The translations under genes were made by a program, and so were the position numbers. The notes under the pieces are model-generated. The model saw only the letters and a list, made by a program, of their open reading frames with translations, searched no databases and was not told the DNA's origin. Below, piece by piece: positions 36,008 to 45,970 of a DNA stretch of 64,000 nt (its first letter is position 1; every line of letters begins with the position of its first letter). This stretch comes from Geobacter argillaceus (lineage in GTDB: Bacteria > Desulfobacterota > Desulfuromonadia > Geobacterales > DSM-12255), in NCBI RefSeq assembly GCF_007830735.1, contig NZ_VLLN01000019.1, positions 1 to 64,000 of the forward strand. The letters run 5' to 3'.

Positions 36008-36820
36008 ATGCGCAGCAGGTATGGTTACACACTCTATTCGGCAGACGAATTTGACAAATGGCTCCAGGAAACCCGCTTCAACCGGGCCATTCACCTGATC
36101 CAGAATCATCACACCTGGCTGCCCGCCTACGGCAACTTCACGGGAAACAACCATTTCGATCTCCTCAGGGGAATGGAGCTGAGCCACCGCGAACGGGGGT
36201 TCAGCGAGATCGCCCAGAACGTGACGACCTTTCCTGATGGCACGTTAGCGGTCTGCCGCCCCTTTGACCACGTTCCGGCCGGGATCAAGGGGGCCAACAG
36301 CAACGGCATCTGCATCGAGCATCTGGGCAACTTCGACCAGGGGAAGGATCTCCCGAGCGACCCGCACCGGGAGACGATCATCCGGGTTAACGCCCTTCTC
36401 TGCAGGGAATTCAGCCTCACGCCATCCATCGCCACCATCGTGTACCACCACTGGTACGACCTCGTCACCGGCGTAAGAACCGATGGCAAGGGGACCACCA
36501 AGAGCTGTCCGGGCAGTGCCTTTTTTGGCGGGAACACGGTGGCAACAGCTGCCGAAAAGTTTATCCCCCTGGTCCTTGCCGCCTGCTCGGCCTGTGTTCC
36601 GGCCACCAACCCGTCGGCATCGGCGGATGGCGAGGCGGCAATAGTGACGGCAAACGCCCTGAACGTCAGGAGCTCAACAACGGCAGAGGCCCCGCTGGTC
36701 GCAGTCCTGCAGCGTGGCGCAATGGTGGGAGTGTATGAGCGGCAACGGGGATGGTGCCGGATCCACCCGCGGGATCAGCACTGGGTTTCCGGCAAATATC
36801 TCTCTTTTCAGAATCGTTAA
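36008..36820 (+). CDS. N-acetylmuramoyl-L-alanine amidase with SH3 domain
   Basis: The 270-residue protein has an amidase_2/PGRP-type domain: a histidine pair at H34-H35 (QNHHTWLPAY), H147-H148 in VYHHWYD, and C167 in KSCPGSAFF, which gives the H/H/C zinc set of T7-lysozyme-like amidases that cut the lactyl-peptide bond. Residues 211-268 form a bacterial SH3 domain (ALNVRS...GWCRI...WVSGKYL) for wall binding. There is no signal peptide, so release may need lysis or a holin, as in phage endolysins, or it may act on recycled fragments. A strong AAGGAGG site precedes the ATG. It overlaps the HD gene by 4 bases tail to tail. Confidence 0.85.
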   Translation: MRSRYGYTLYSADEFDKWLQETRFNRAIHLIQNHHTWLPAYGNFTGNNHFDLLRGMELSHRERGFSEIAQNVTTFPDGTLAVCRPFDHVPAGIKGANSNGICIEHLGNFDQGKDLPSDPHRETIIRVNALLCREFSLTPSIATIVYHHWYDLVTGVRTDGKGTTKSCPGSAFFGGNTVATAAEKFIPLVLAACSACVPATNPSASADGEAAIVTANALNVRSSTTAEAPLVAVLQRGAMVGVYERQRGWCRIHPRDQHWVSGKYLSFQNR

Positions 36821-37620
36821 CAAAGGGATGAAACGGGGCTGCCGGCCTTCAGCATCACGTAGGATTGCACCTGCGCCACAGCCCGTTCGACAGCTGCACT
36901 CTGCGGCAAGGTCGCGGCCAGGGCCTCGAGAAGCTGCCGCTCCCGCAGCAGACGGAACGTCGTGGCACAGTTGAGGTCGTATACCCAGGAAAACAGCATC
37001 AGCTTGAAGTCGTTCTGGGTGGCAAGGGTCGCCAGGCGGGCCATCTCCCCTTGCTCAATGGCGGCGAGCACCTCGGACGAGCAGCCGGGCTCGTCGGGAA
37101 GGCCCAGGGTCGCTCCGGACGCCCTCTCGGCAGCCGGACGCCGAAAGTGATCCAGAAAGACCCTCATGATGTCCAGCTTGTCCGCATCGCGAATCAATGC
37201 GAGAAAAAAACGACGCTCCGGCGGTAACGAAGACGGTATGGCAAAGACGTTATGCAGGGCCACGGCCTGCAGGATCGTCCGCTGCTCCGTCTCTGGCAGA
37301 TGTTGCAGGACCCCCTCTTCCCGCAGCACCCTGACGCTGAGTCCGGCATGGTTGACGGAATCGCTGTCCCGGAAGGTGCGATACTGGCGGTACTGGGGAA
37401 ATCGCCCCACGTCGTGGAACAGGCCGATGGCCTCCGCCAGCAGGAGTTGATCGCTTCCCGCCCCTTCGCCTCCGGCAATGGCGACACAATTGGCGCAGAC
37501 CTCTTCGGTGTGGAGCCGCTTAAGCTCGTAATGCCGCTCCACGTCGGGATCGTCAGTGACAAAGCGCTCCAGATAAGCGGCAAACCAGCTCTTTAACTCT
37601 TGCAGTAGGGATGGGGTCAT
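36817..37620 (-). CDS. HD-domain phosphohydrolase
   Basis: The 267-residue protein has the HD set: H37 (RLHTEEV), the H69-D70 pair in FHDVGRF, H91 and the later aspartate in LIRDADKLDIM. Such proteins usually hydrolyse phosphate esters or nucleotides; the substrate is unknown. It is not an HD-GYP protein, since the GYP motif is absent. The gene is convergent with the amidase gene and follows a small membrane protein gene on its own strand. Confidence 0.85.
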   Translation of the reverse strand: MTPSLLQELKSWFAAYLERFVTDDPDVERHYELKRLHTEEVCANCVAIAGGEGAGSDQLLLAEAIGLFHDVGRFPQYRQYRTFRDSDSVNHAGLSVRVLREEGVLQHLPETEQRTILQAVALHNVFAIPSSLPPERRFFLALIRDADKLDIMRVFLDHFRRPAAERASGATLGLPDEPGCSSEVLAAIEQGEMARLATLATQNDFKLMLFSWVYDLNCATTFRLLRERQLLEALAATLPQSAAVERAVAQVQSYVMLKAGSPVSSLC

Positions 37621-37632
37621 AACAGAGGATGA

Positions 37633-37896
37633 TCAGTGATCGTGGCGGTTGGCCTGGAAGCGCCCCATCAGCCAGCGGAACAGCCGGAAGATCAGGCGAC
37701 ACTGGACAATAGCCGCGAAATAGATGAGACCGATATTGACGAACTGGGTGCCGACCGATTCCGGCACGGCCAGTCTGGTAAGGCGGCTCGGGCCATGGAG
37801 GCAGTACAGATACCAGCCACTTACCAGGGTTCCCAGCAGTAACCCTGTCCAGAGAAACAGCTTGCCGTGCTTGGCAGTGGAACCGTTCACCAGCAT
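37633..37896 (-). CDS. Small two-helix membrane protein, 87 residues
   Basis: The protein has two hydrophobic helices (about 13-32 and 48-70) and ends in a basic tail. No family is recognised. It lies 12 bases before the HD gene and 48 bases after the PilZ gene, all on the minus strand, so it may be cotranscribed with them. The start codon lacks an evident ribosome site and could be elsewhere. Confidence 0.6.
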   Translation of the reverse strand: MLVNGSTAKHGKLFLWTGLLLGTLVSGWYLYCLHGPSRLTRLAVPESVGTQFVNIGLIYFAAIVQCRLIFRLFRWLMGRFQANRHDH

Positions 37897-37944
37897 CTTA
37901 GGGCCAGCGTTTTTTGAATGGTGTGGACGGATGGAGCACTTGGC

Positions 37945-38313
37945 TTATTCTGAATATTTACGTTCCACATAATTGATGAACTCGTCCATAACAATGTCCG
38001 CATCACCCTTACGGTAGGAGATGATGCTCCGGAGGTGGGTAAAGGAATCCACATCGATCTTGCCGAATTCGAAACCGATCCCTTCAGGGGTATGGCGCGC
38101 CACGGTAGCCGTGACATGGATGACGATCTCCGGCTCAACCTCGGCCAGACCTATGGTAATTTCTGCGGTGCCTCCCAGCGGGAGCCGCTGGTCGGTCTTG
38201 ATGAAAATTCCGTGCAGGCTCAGGTTGTCCACCTCACCGCGGAAAACGGTGGTGCCGGCGGTAACCAGGGCCTTAACCGTGAAATCAACGCGGCTGAACC
38301 GTCTTTTTTCCAT
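37945..38313 (-). CDS. PilZ-domain protein (c-di-GMP receptor)
   Basis: The 122-residue single-domain protein has both c-di-GMP contact motifs: RRFSRVDF near the start (RxxxR) and VDNLSLHGIFI (the D/NxSxxG motif). It probably reports cyclic di-GMP to a partner. I chose ATG 38313, since GGGAGGGTG lies about 7 bases before it. There is no adjacent cyclase or motility gene. Confidence 0.88.
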   Translation of the reverse strand: MEKRRFSRVDFTVKALVTAGTTVFRGEVDNLSLHGIFIKTDQRLPLGGTAEITIGLAEVEPEIVIHVTATVARHTPEGIGFEFGKIDVDSFTHLRSIISYRKGDADIVMDEFINYVERKYSE

Positions 38314-38385
38314 GTTCACCCTCCCCATGCAACCCGTTGCAGTGCGAAGCATTCCGTGGCTGGTTAGTATAACGTGGCGCCCTGA

Positions 38386-38415
38386 AAAAGAAAGGGGCAG
38401 GCGCCCCTTTCTTTT
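38386..38415 (-). terminator. Terminator of fba
   Basis: A 12-bp stem (AAAGAAAGGGGC with GCCCCTTTCTTT, 4-base loop) lies 15 bases past the fba stop. The A-rich arm provides a T-run on either strand, so it can end transcripts from both sides. Confidence 0.8.
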
Positions 38416-38429
38416 GATGCGTCATACCG

Positions 38430-39710
38430 TCAGTCGTCAAAGTTGCCTGCCGGTCCTTTATCGCCACCAAGCTTCTTGGCCCGCTCGACGATCTGCTCTT
38501 TGGTCCAGTGAGCCGGGTCTTCGAGCCGGCTCCCCTTGGCGCCGACGTCGTAGGAACCCGCCTTCAGGATCGCCTCGATGGCCAACGGCGCCGTGTCACG
38601 GCCATTCAAAACCTCGGTCATCATCTTGTAGGCGAAATCGGCCACCCGCCGGGCCATCCGCTCGCGGATCTCCTTGGGCTGGGCCAGGATCTTGTTCTCG
38701 AACGGCAGGTTCAGGCTCTTGTAGTCCCCTTTTTTCCACCCTTTGTCGGTAGCATAGGCCACCATCTCGGCCCAGAGCTCCTCGGTCATCCCTTCGCCCG
38801 GTACCTTGATAAAGTTGCCATTGGCGTCCAACTGGGCGTTCCCGTAGTCGTTCACCTCCAGCCCCCAGGAGATCATCTGCAGCGCCGTGGCCACGTTGGC
38901 CTTGGTGGTGGCGGTCCTGGTGGCGATTTCCCGCAGCCGCTCCGAGCTGTTGCCGGAGGTGCCGTGCTGGGCGCCATTGACCCTGTAGGGAGCCAGCGCC
39001 TGATGAATCTCGGCCGTCAGGCCGACCTGGATACCCGCGTCGCTTGCCTCCAGGCCATGGGTGGTGCCGTTGTTCAGGGCGATCCAGTCGGGAAATATCT
39101 CGTGGGCGTTCAATCCCTGGATCAGGAACTTGGCCTCGTCCACCGTTGAAAGCCCCTGGTTACCCTTGATCTCCCCCACCTCGGTCTCCAGACCGGCCCA
39201 CTTGGGAATGAACGGGCTGAGGGCGAGATTCGTCAGGAGGTTCTGGTCATCGGGCAGATGGGAGGCATCGATGGCGATGGAGGTGATGCCGGCCTCGAAC
39301 ATGGTCGGGATCTCCACCTTGGCGGCGGCCAGGTCCTTGTCGTTCTTGATCCCGTAATGGTCGGCATGGATGGCCACCGGCACGGTGATCTTCAGTTCGT
39401 TGCACAGCGCATCCACGATGCGGGCCATGTTCCAGTAATTCACCGCGCAGTAGGATTTTTGCCCCCCTTCCGACTTGGCGATCTCGATGATGACCGGGGC
39501 ATTGGCCCGCTGGGCCGCCAGCAGTGCGCCACGGATAACGAGAGAGCTGCGGCCGTTGCACGCCATGACGATGGCATGTCCTTTGGCAAGCATCGCCCGC
39601 TCGACCACCTTGCCGCTCACGATAAGGGCCTTGGAATTGGGAAAAAGCTCCCTGATGTTGGGTGGCCGCCCCACCTGGAGCGCTTTTTCAAAGTCTGCCG
39701 TGTACGCCAT
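38430..39710 (-). CDS. fba: Class II fructose-bisphosphate aldolase
   Basis: The enzyme cleaves or forms fructose 1,6-bisphosphate with a Zn ion in glycolysis or gluconeogenesis. The 426-residue protein has the metal site HADHYG and the NGAQHGTSG segment that replaces the GxxHGGTG loop of E. coli FbaA, and it is longer than the E. coli form, placing it in the long class II subgroup. The AAGGAG ribosome site lies 6 bases before the ATG. It is divergent from eno, pairing two central carbon genes across a shared 270-base control region. Confidence 0.9.
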   Translation of the reverse strand: MAYTADFEKALQVGRPPNIRELFPNSKALIVSGKVVERAMLAKGHAIVMACNGRSSLVIRGALLAAQRANAPVIIEIAKSEGGQKSYCAVNYWNMARIVDALCNELKITVPVAIHADHYGIKNDKDLAAAKVEIPTMFEAGITSIAIDASHLPDDQNLLTNLALSPFIPKWAGLETEVGEIKGNQGLSTVDEAKFLIQGLNAHEIFPDWIALNNGTTHGLEASDAGIQVGLTAEIHQALAPYRVNGAQHGTSGNSSERLREIATRTATTKANVATALQMISWGLEVNDYGNAQLDANGNFIKVPGEGMTEELWAEMVAYATDKGWKKGDYKSLNLPFENKILAQPKEIRERMARRVADFAYKMMTEVLNGRDTAPLAIEAILKAGSYDVGAKGSRLEDPAHWTKEQIVERAKKLGGDKGPAGNFDD

Positions 39711-39770
39711 GCTGTTCTCCTTTGTCGTGCGCAGAATATTTGATGATGCGTTTACGGTAACAAGCGTTTT

Positions 39771-39799
39771 CTTATAACATGTTAACCATACGAACGCAA
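39771..39799 (-). promoter_or_regulatory. Predicted promoter of fba
   Basis: On the minus strand TTGCGT (39799-39794) and TATAAG (39776-39771) are 17 bases apart. The start would be near 39765, about 55 bases before the coding region. Confidence 0.55.
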
Positions 39800-39885
39800 G
39801 AGGGTCTTAATGTGTAAAAACAGCCCTGGCAACGGCTTCAGGCCGACGTCAGCGTTGCATACCCAAACAACGGAAAGCTTCATGA

Positions 39886-41271
<1,386 letters not shown>

Positions 41272-41294
41272 ACGGTTCGCACAGCGACACGCAC

Positions 41295-41325
41295 GAGCCC
41301 GGCGGGAATTCCGCCGGGCTCTTTT
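41295..41325 (+). terminator. Terminator of eno
   Basis: An 11-bp GC-rich stem (GAGCCCGGCGG with CCGCCGGGCTC) is followed by TTTTC, 24 bases after the enolase stop. It marks the border between the chromosomal core genes and the mobile debris to the right. Confidence 0.9.
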
Positions 41326-41349
41326 CATTTCAGCACAAGCGGTGACGGC

Positions 41350-41962
41350 TCAGAAGTCCAGCGGACTCCTCGCCTCCTTGATGGTCCGCACCGGGACGCA
41401 ATGGGTAGCCGCAGTCCGCAACCGAACAGCAGCTTCACGATCAGGCTATAGGGGTGATAGAGGTGCTGCACGATGGAGTCAATCTCTTCTCGGGAGAGCA
41501 CCACCGGGATATCGAGCGACTTCTTCGCCCGCGGTACATTGCGCAGGATGCCGAATTCCCGCTTCAGGGCATGGCGGAACAGAAACAGGAGGGAGTTGAA
41601 CGCCTGGTTCTGGGTCGAAGCCGCCACGTGACATTTCACCGCCAGCCAGGTCAGGTACGTCTTCACATCCGCAGTGGTCAGCTCCTGCGGCGGCTTGTTC
41701 TTGAGAAAACGCTGGAACTGGCGCGACCAATTGGCATAGGTCTTCAGCGTCTTGCGTGAATAGTGGCGCACCTTGATTTCCGCTGCCAGAGTCGCCAACA
41801 GTTCGTCCCATTCCGGCGAATCGGATTTTTCATCATAACCGGCAGCGGAAAACTGAGGCTTCCTGGCTGTCTGAGGCGACGCGGTCTGTTCCTGAATCTC
41901 AGGCGGAGTACCCTCCGACTGCACATCCGGCTTCAGCATTTCGGGTCGAAGAAGAGGGTAGA
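41350..41962 (-). pseudogene. Broken integron-type tyrosine recombinase
   Basis: Reading on the minus strand, the SAM-like core-binding domain (HYSRKTLKTYANWSRQFQRF ... ELTTADVKTYLTWLA) and the start of the catalytic domain (LPVVLSREEI-like, here IPVVLSREEIDSIV) resemble IntI integrases, and the first catalytic arginine is present in LLFGCGLRLP. Then the frame breaks: everything up to a C-terminal remnant (RTIKEARSPLDF and stop at 41350, in another frame) is missing, including the second arginine, HxxR and tyrosine. The 5' side is interrupted by the group II intron, whose end supplies the first 30 codons of the apparent open frame. It is nonfunctional. Confidence 0.75.
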
Positions 41963-41995
41963 GTAGAGAGCAGGTTTCACCCTGCCCTCCCTCAT

Positions 41996-42030
41996 CAAAC
42001 CGTGCATGCGGTTTTCCCGCACACGGCTTT
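41996..42030 (-). ncRNA. Group II intron domain V
   Basis: This short hairpin has the GAAA tetraloop and the paired arms GCCGTGTGCGG and CCGCATGCACGGT with the two-base bulge, as expected for the catalytic domain V. The preceding AAGC corresponds to the catalytic triad region. It indicates that the ribozyme core may still be functional. Confidence 0.75.
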
Positions 42031-42040
42031 CCGATGTTCT

Positions 42041-43393
42041 TCACTGTAAGGCATGCGCTTTCGTCCAACCAGCTGTTGTTGGCACTTTATACAACCTATA
42101 CTTCCCGTAGAGTGCGCGGCTACTGAAACGAAAATAACCGGTGCCCCTATCTTTGATCTTGTGCCGCTTTCGAAGATGTGTCCGTAACCGCTCTTCAGTA
42201 TGGTACCTGAGATTTTTGAGCGCACTGCTACAATTACGGTAGTGGAAGTAGCCAACCCAGCCTCTCACGGTGGCGTTGACTTCATTCACAACCCAGGTAA
42301 GCGGCTTTACCGTTCTCGTTCTCTTCGTGAGTTCGGTAACTCGATCTTTGATAATTTGCAGGGATTTCTTCGATGGTTGAACATGGGAGTACAGCTTCCC
42401 ACTTTTCCTGCTTTCACCTACCCAAATTGAGAATCCGAGGAAATCAAAGCTTTCTTTATGAGCATTGACGATCTTCGTCTTTGTCTCGTTCAGGGTAAGC
42501 TTCAACCGCTCCAGTATCTGTCGCAACACCGCCATTGCCTTGTCGGATTTGTTTCTCCTACAGAGGATGACAATATCGTCAGCATATCTGACAATCCGGG
42601 CTCCCAGGCGCTGTTGAAGGTTATTCCGCTCCCATATCCTGTCCAGTATGTGCAGGTAGAGATTGGACAACAGCGGTGAGATGACACCGCCTTGCGGTGT
42701 TCCTGTGCGGTTGCCCTTGCCGCCACCGATGTTCCGCTTCGTTCCGTCCTTGTCCATCTCCATGATCGGGGCCTTGAGCCACATCTGAATCAGCCGAAGT
42801 ATCTCGCCGTCACAGATGCGCTCGGCAACCGTCGCCATGAGGTTGGCGTGGGGTATGGTGTCGAAGTATTTGGAAAGATCGGCGTCGATGACTTCGTTGA
42901 AGCCTCTACTCATGGCGTGTGCTACGTCATCGACTGCGGCGTGGGCCGATTTCTTCGGTCTGAATCCATATGAGGTTTCGCAGAAGTCCGCCTCGAAGAT
43001 CGGCTCGATGACCAGTTTTGCGGCCATCTGAGCCACCCGGTCACGGATGGTCGGAATACCGAGCGGACGCTGACTGCCGTCGCTCTTTGGTATCATGACC
43101 CGTTTGACCGGATCAGGTTTGTACGTCTTGTTTCTCAGTGCTTCTTCCAGTGCCCCAATGAATGCGGGTGCCCCTTCGTTTTCCTCGATGGCCTCGAAGG
43201 TTAAGCCGTCAATACCGGCACTCCCTTTGTTGGCACGGACAAGACGGTAGGCAAACTCAAGGATGTCAGCCCGATAAACCTTGTCATACAAGGCGTGGAA
43301 GCGGCAGGCAGGTTCCTGCTTGGCCTTGCGGTAGAGCTTCCTCTGTAGCGTTCTGATTGTTTCCGGGGGTGTTAGCATGGTTGCAATCCCCAT
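42041..43393 (-). CDS. ltrA: Group II intron reverse transcriptase/maturase
   Basis: The 450-residue protein carries RT blocks including GIPTIRDRVAQMAAKLVIEP, IDADLSKYFDTIPH, GTPQGGVISPLLSNLYL and the catalytic YADD at 270-273, then the maturase (X) region (about 300-375) and a C-terminal basic group. There is no HNH endonuclease domain, so mobility would use reverse transcription primed at replication forks or similar. All catalytic residues are intact, so it may be active. The ATG at 43393 follows GGAGG almost directly; an ATG five codons later is an alternative. Confidence 0.92.
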   Translation of the reverse strand: MGIATMLTPPETIRTLQRKLYRKAKQEPACRFHALYDKVYRADILEFAYRLVRANKGSAGIDGLTFEAIEENEGAPAFIGALEEALRNKTYKPDPVKRVMIPKSDGSQRPLGIPTIRDRVAQMAAKLVIEPIFEADFCETSYGFRPKKSAHAAVDDVAHAMSRGFNEVIDADLSKYFDTIPHANLMATVAERICDGEILRLIQMWLKAPIMEMDKDGTKRNIGGGKGNRTGTPQGGVISPLLSNLYLHILDRIWERNNLQQRLGARIVRYADDIVILCRRNKSDKAMAVLRQILERLKLTLNETKTKIVNAHKESFDFLGFSIWVGESRKSGKLYSHVQPSKKSLQIIKDRVTELTKRTRTVKPLTWVVNEVNATVRGWVGYFHYRNCSSALKNLRYHTEERLRTHLRKRHKIKDRGTGYFRFSSRALYGKYRLYKVPTTAGWTKAHALQ

Positions 43394-43823
43394 CTCCTCC
43401 GCTCTTTGGTTGCGTGAACAAAGCAGGGTTCCTTCCCTCGGGCAGGGTTATGTTGTCCCATGCCCTCAAGCGGTACTATGAACCCCTCCGACTCCCGTTA
43501 CAGCCCAACGCGATTTCATTTCCTTATACGCGCCGGTTGATGCTCCTTAGGCATCACCGTAACGGGTCTCCAGCACTGGGTTGGATATCTTCCGCAACAT
43601 GCCGCCCCTGCTACCCCGGAAGATTTTGCTGGCTGATTCCGTTATCAAGGCCAGAGAACAACGGCCTTCCCCTTCTGACCACAGGGTCGGCATCTTCAAG
43701 CAATTTACGAGGCTACCTGTAGGTTCACTTTCGTTACGGCCTGCTGCTTTGCCAATTGGGAACTTACGACCCCTTGTTGCCAAGACGCCGCTCCCTTGAA
43801 CTACCGGGGCGAATCGGACAATT

Positions 43824-43840
43824 CCCCGGACGGGACTTAA
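43824..43840. repeat. 17-bp direct repeat, left copy
   Basis: CCCCGGACGGGACTTAA. A second copy with one mismatch lies at 44723-44739, same orientation, flanking the transposase remnant. It may be a target or recombination sequence; origin unknown. Confidence 0.5.
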
Positions 43841-43871
43841 ACCCGTTAGATATTCAACTGTTACTGCGTAC

Positions 43872-43935
43872 GGTCAACTCTCCATTTTCCACTAAACATT
43901 GAATTCATCATAAAATGGAATATGGAGAGTTGACC
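43872..43935. repeat. 19-bp inverted repeat at the intron/IS junction
   Basis: GGTCAACTCTCCATTTTCC (43872-43890) and GGAATATGGAGAGTTGACC (43917-43935) are inverted with one mismatch, with 26 A/T-rich bases between. They could be fused insertion-sequence ends or one hairpin. The transposase remnant begins right after the right arm. Confidence 0.6.
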
Positions 43936-44612
43936 CTTTTATTCTCCCCCTGCTCCGTTTCTTTCATGAATTTGGCAAAGAGCGCAGTCTAAATCTAAAA
44001 TTCGTTTGCAGCGATATGTGGGTGCCATACCTCAAGGTAATCAGAAAAAAGGCTCCGAACGCCCTGAATATCCTTGATCGCTTCCATATCATGAAGAAGT
44101 TCAACGAAGCAATTGACCAGATCCGCCGAGGCGAGGTCAAGCTATTCAAAGCCGAGAATCAGGGAAATGTCCTCCTGAACGGTCGCTGGCTGCTTCTGAA
44201 GAAACCGGAGAATCTCAATGAGAAACAGACTACCCGGCTTGGAGAGCTTCTGAAACTGAACATCTCCTCAATCAAGGGATATCTCTTGCGAGAAGATTTC
44301 CAACGGTTCTGGGAATACAAGTATCCGGCAGCGGCAGAAAAGTTTCTCGACAACTGGATAACGCGAACCCTCCAGACAAACCTTGAGCCGATGAAGAAGG
44401 TGGCCAACATGCTCCGGAATCACAAACCGCTGATCATGAACTGGTTCAAGGCAAAAGGACTGCTTTCCAGTGGTGCGGTAGAGGGTCTAAACCTCAAAGC
44501 AAAACTGACTATCAGAAAAGCGTATGGCTACAAATCCCAAGGATGCCTTAAAGTAGCGCTATATCATACACTTGGCAAATTACCCGAACCCCTATGCCAC
44601 ATATTTAGCTGA
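43935..44612 (+). pseudogene. ISL3-type transposase, 5'-truncated
   Basis: The frame open from about 43935 encodes the C-terminal half of an ISL3-like (DDE_Tnp_ISL3) transposase: RFFHEFGKERS, VCSDMWVPYLKVI (containing a catalytic aspartate) and, near the end, LLSSGAVEGLNLKAKLTIRKAYG with the conserved glutamate. About 170 N-terminal residues, including the zinc-finger and first DDE aspartate region, are missing. The first ATG in frame is 44016. Base use is lower in GC than the neighbours, consistent with a mobile origin. It cannot transpose by itself. Confidence 0.8.
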
Positions 44613-44722
44613 CGAACCATATTTCATCACATCACGGAGGGGATAACGAATCTAACTGGGGTGAACAGAGGGGAGCAAGAGACGAACGGGGTTGGCAGGC
44701 AGTGGAAAGAGGGCACAAAGCA

Positions 44723-44739
44723 CCCCTGACGGGACTTAA
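44723..44739. repeat. 17-bp direct repeat, right copy
   Basis: CCCCTGACGGGACTTAA, matching 43824-43840 at 16 of 17 positions. It lies just beyond the MFS gene's stop and may mark the right edge of the mobile region. Confidence 0.5.
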
Positions 44740-44754
44740 CGCGGTACGACCACC

Positions 44755-45918
44755 TCAGTTCTCCCCCTCCCTGCCGTACAGCAGATAGAGCGGCACCAGG
44801 CAGCCGAAGTTCAGCACGCCGAGCGCGAGGTAGACGGCGGAGTAGCCGAACGCCTGGATCCCCCCGCCCAGCAGGTATGCCCCCAGGCCGACCCCCCCAT
44901 CGAGAAAGGTGAAGAAGGTAGCGGTTACCGCGCTGCTCCGATGCACCGGTGACAGCTGGATCGCCAGTGTCTGGGTGCTTGGCACTGCCATGCCGTAGCC
45001 GATGCCGACCAGGGCGGCCGAGATCAGCATGCTGACGGTTGTGTGCATTCCACCCAGCAGCAGGAGGCCCGCCGCCAGCGTGACGACGGACGCGCCGATC
45101 GCGACGCCCGGACCGAGCCGGTCGTACATCCAGCCGGTCAGGAGCCGGGAGACGACCGAGGCGCTCGCCATGACCACGAAGAAACTTTTTGCCACGAATA
45201 GCAGCCCAAGTTCCGTGGCAAAGACCGCCACGAAGGTAAGCACCCCGCCGTACACAGCCGCGATGATGAGCGCGATGAGCGATATCGGAATGGCCTTGAC
45301 CTCGAACAGGTCATTGAACGTGAACCGCGGCCGGACCGTCACCCCCTCCTCCACCGGGACGGCGGCAACGATCAGGAGCCCCAGCAGGGTTACGAGGGTG
45401 GCAAAGATGAACACCGACCGGTAGCCGAAGGAATGGGCAAGGCTCAGCCCGATGTAGGGGCCGATGGCGCCGCCGCCCAGCACCATGGTCGTCATGCAGG
45501 CGAGCCCCTCCCCCTTTCGGGATATCGGGAGCTGACGGGCGCCGAGTGCCATGATCGAGGTGTTTGCCAGGGCGAACCCAATACCGCTCAGAAACCTTAT
45601 CAGCATGACGCTTGTGGTGGAAGCGGCCGGGAGGTAGAGCAGATTGGCCAGGGCAAACAGGAGAGAGGTCGAAAGCAGCACCCTGCGGACCCCGAACCGC
45701 GCCTCCAGGCGGGAGGTGTGGACACGGAACAGCACCGACGCCGCCAGAAAGACCCCGTTGATCGCCCCGGCGGCCTGCATGGAGCTGTGCAGCTCCGACA
45801 GCATGTAGGCCGGCAGAACCGGCATGTAGAGCGAAAACGGGATGAAGAGAAACAGCATCCCGAACAGGATCAGGATGAAGGATCTGGTCCAGAGCGGTTC
45901 CCTGCCAGCATGTGTCAC
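44755..45918 (-). CDS. Major facilitator superfamily transporter
   Basis: The 387-residue protein has about twelve membrane helices in two halves. It shows the MFS drug/sugar-efflux style: RLEARFGVRRVLL is the intracellular loop 2-3 motif and GWMYDRLGP its repeat in the second half. It is likely a small-molecule exporter of the AraJ/YfcJ kind, but the substrate is unknown. It is the first intact gene right of the mobile region. Confidence 0.85.
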   Translation of the reverse strand: MTHAGREPLWTRSFILILFGMLFLFIPFSLYMPVLPAYMLSELHSSMQAAGAINGVFLAASVLFRVHTSRLEARFGVRRVLLSTSLLFALANLLYLPAASTTSVMLIRFLSGIGFALANTSIMALGARQLPISRKGEGLACMTTMVLGGGAIGPYIGLSLAHSFGYRSVFIFATLVTLLGLLIVAAVPVEEGVTVRPRFTFNDLFEVKAIPISLIALIIAAVYGGVLTFVAVFATELGLLFVAKSFFVVMASASVVSRLLTGWMYDRLGPGVAIGASVVTLAAGLLLLGGMHTTVSMLISAALVGIGYGMAVPSTQTLAIQLSPVHRSSAVTATFFTFLDGGVGLGAYLLGGGIQAFGYSAVYLALGVLNFGCLVPLYLLYGREGEN

Positions 45919-45970
45919 GGTCCTGCCCCCCTAAGCCGACAAAGCCGGAACCAAACAAAAAGGATCAAAG

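Larger units (their letters stand above)
41963..43870 (-). mobile_element. Group II intron with maturase
   Basis: The 3' end carries a recognisable domain V hairpin at 41996-42030 (minus strand AAGCCGTGTGCGG-GAAA-ACCGCATGCACGGTT, spread over two arms) and a domain VI-like stem to about 41963. The maturase occupies 42041-43393, and the 470 bases upstream of it contain folding domain I-type sequence. The total, about 1.9 kb, is the usual size. Orientation is the same as the interrupted recombinase. The exact 5' end is not resolved; I saw no clear GTGYG start, so the upper boundary is approximate. Confidence 0.75.

Noticed and set aside
41325-42068. A 247-codon intact integrase gene.
   Set aside because: The first 30 codons are intron domain V/VI sequence and the last 25 are out of frame relative to the recombinase, so the open frame is a chance chimera.
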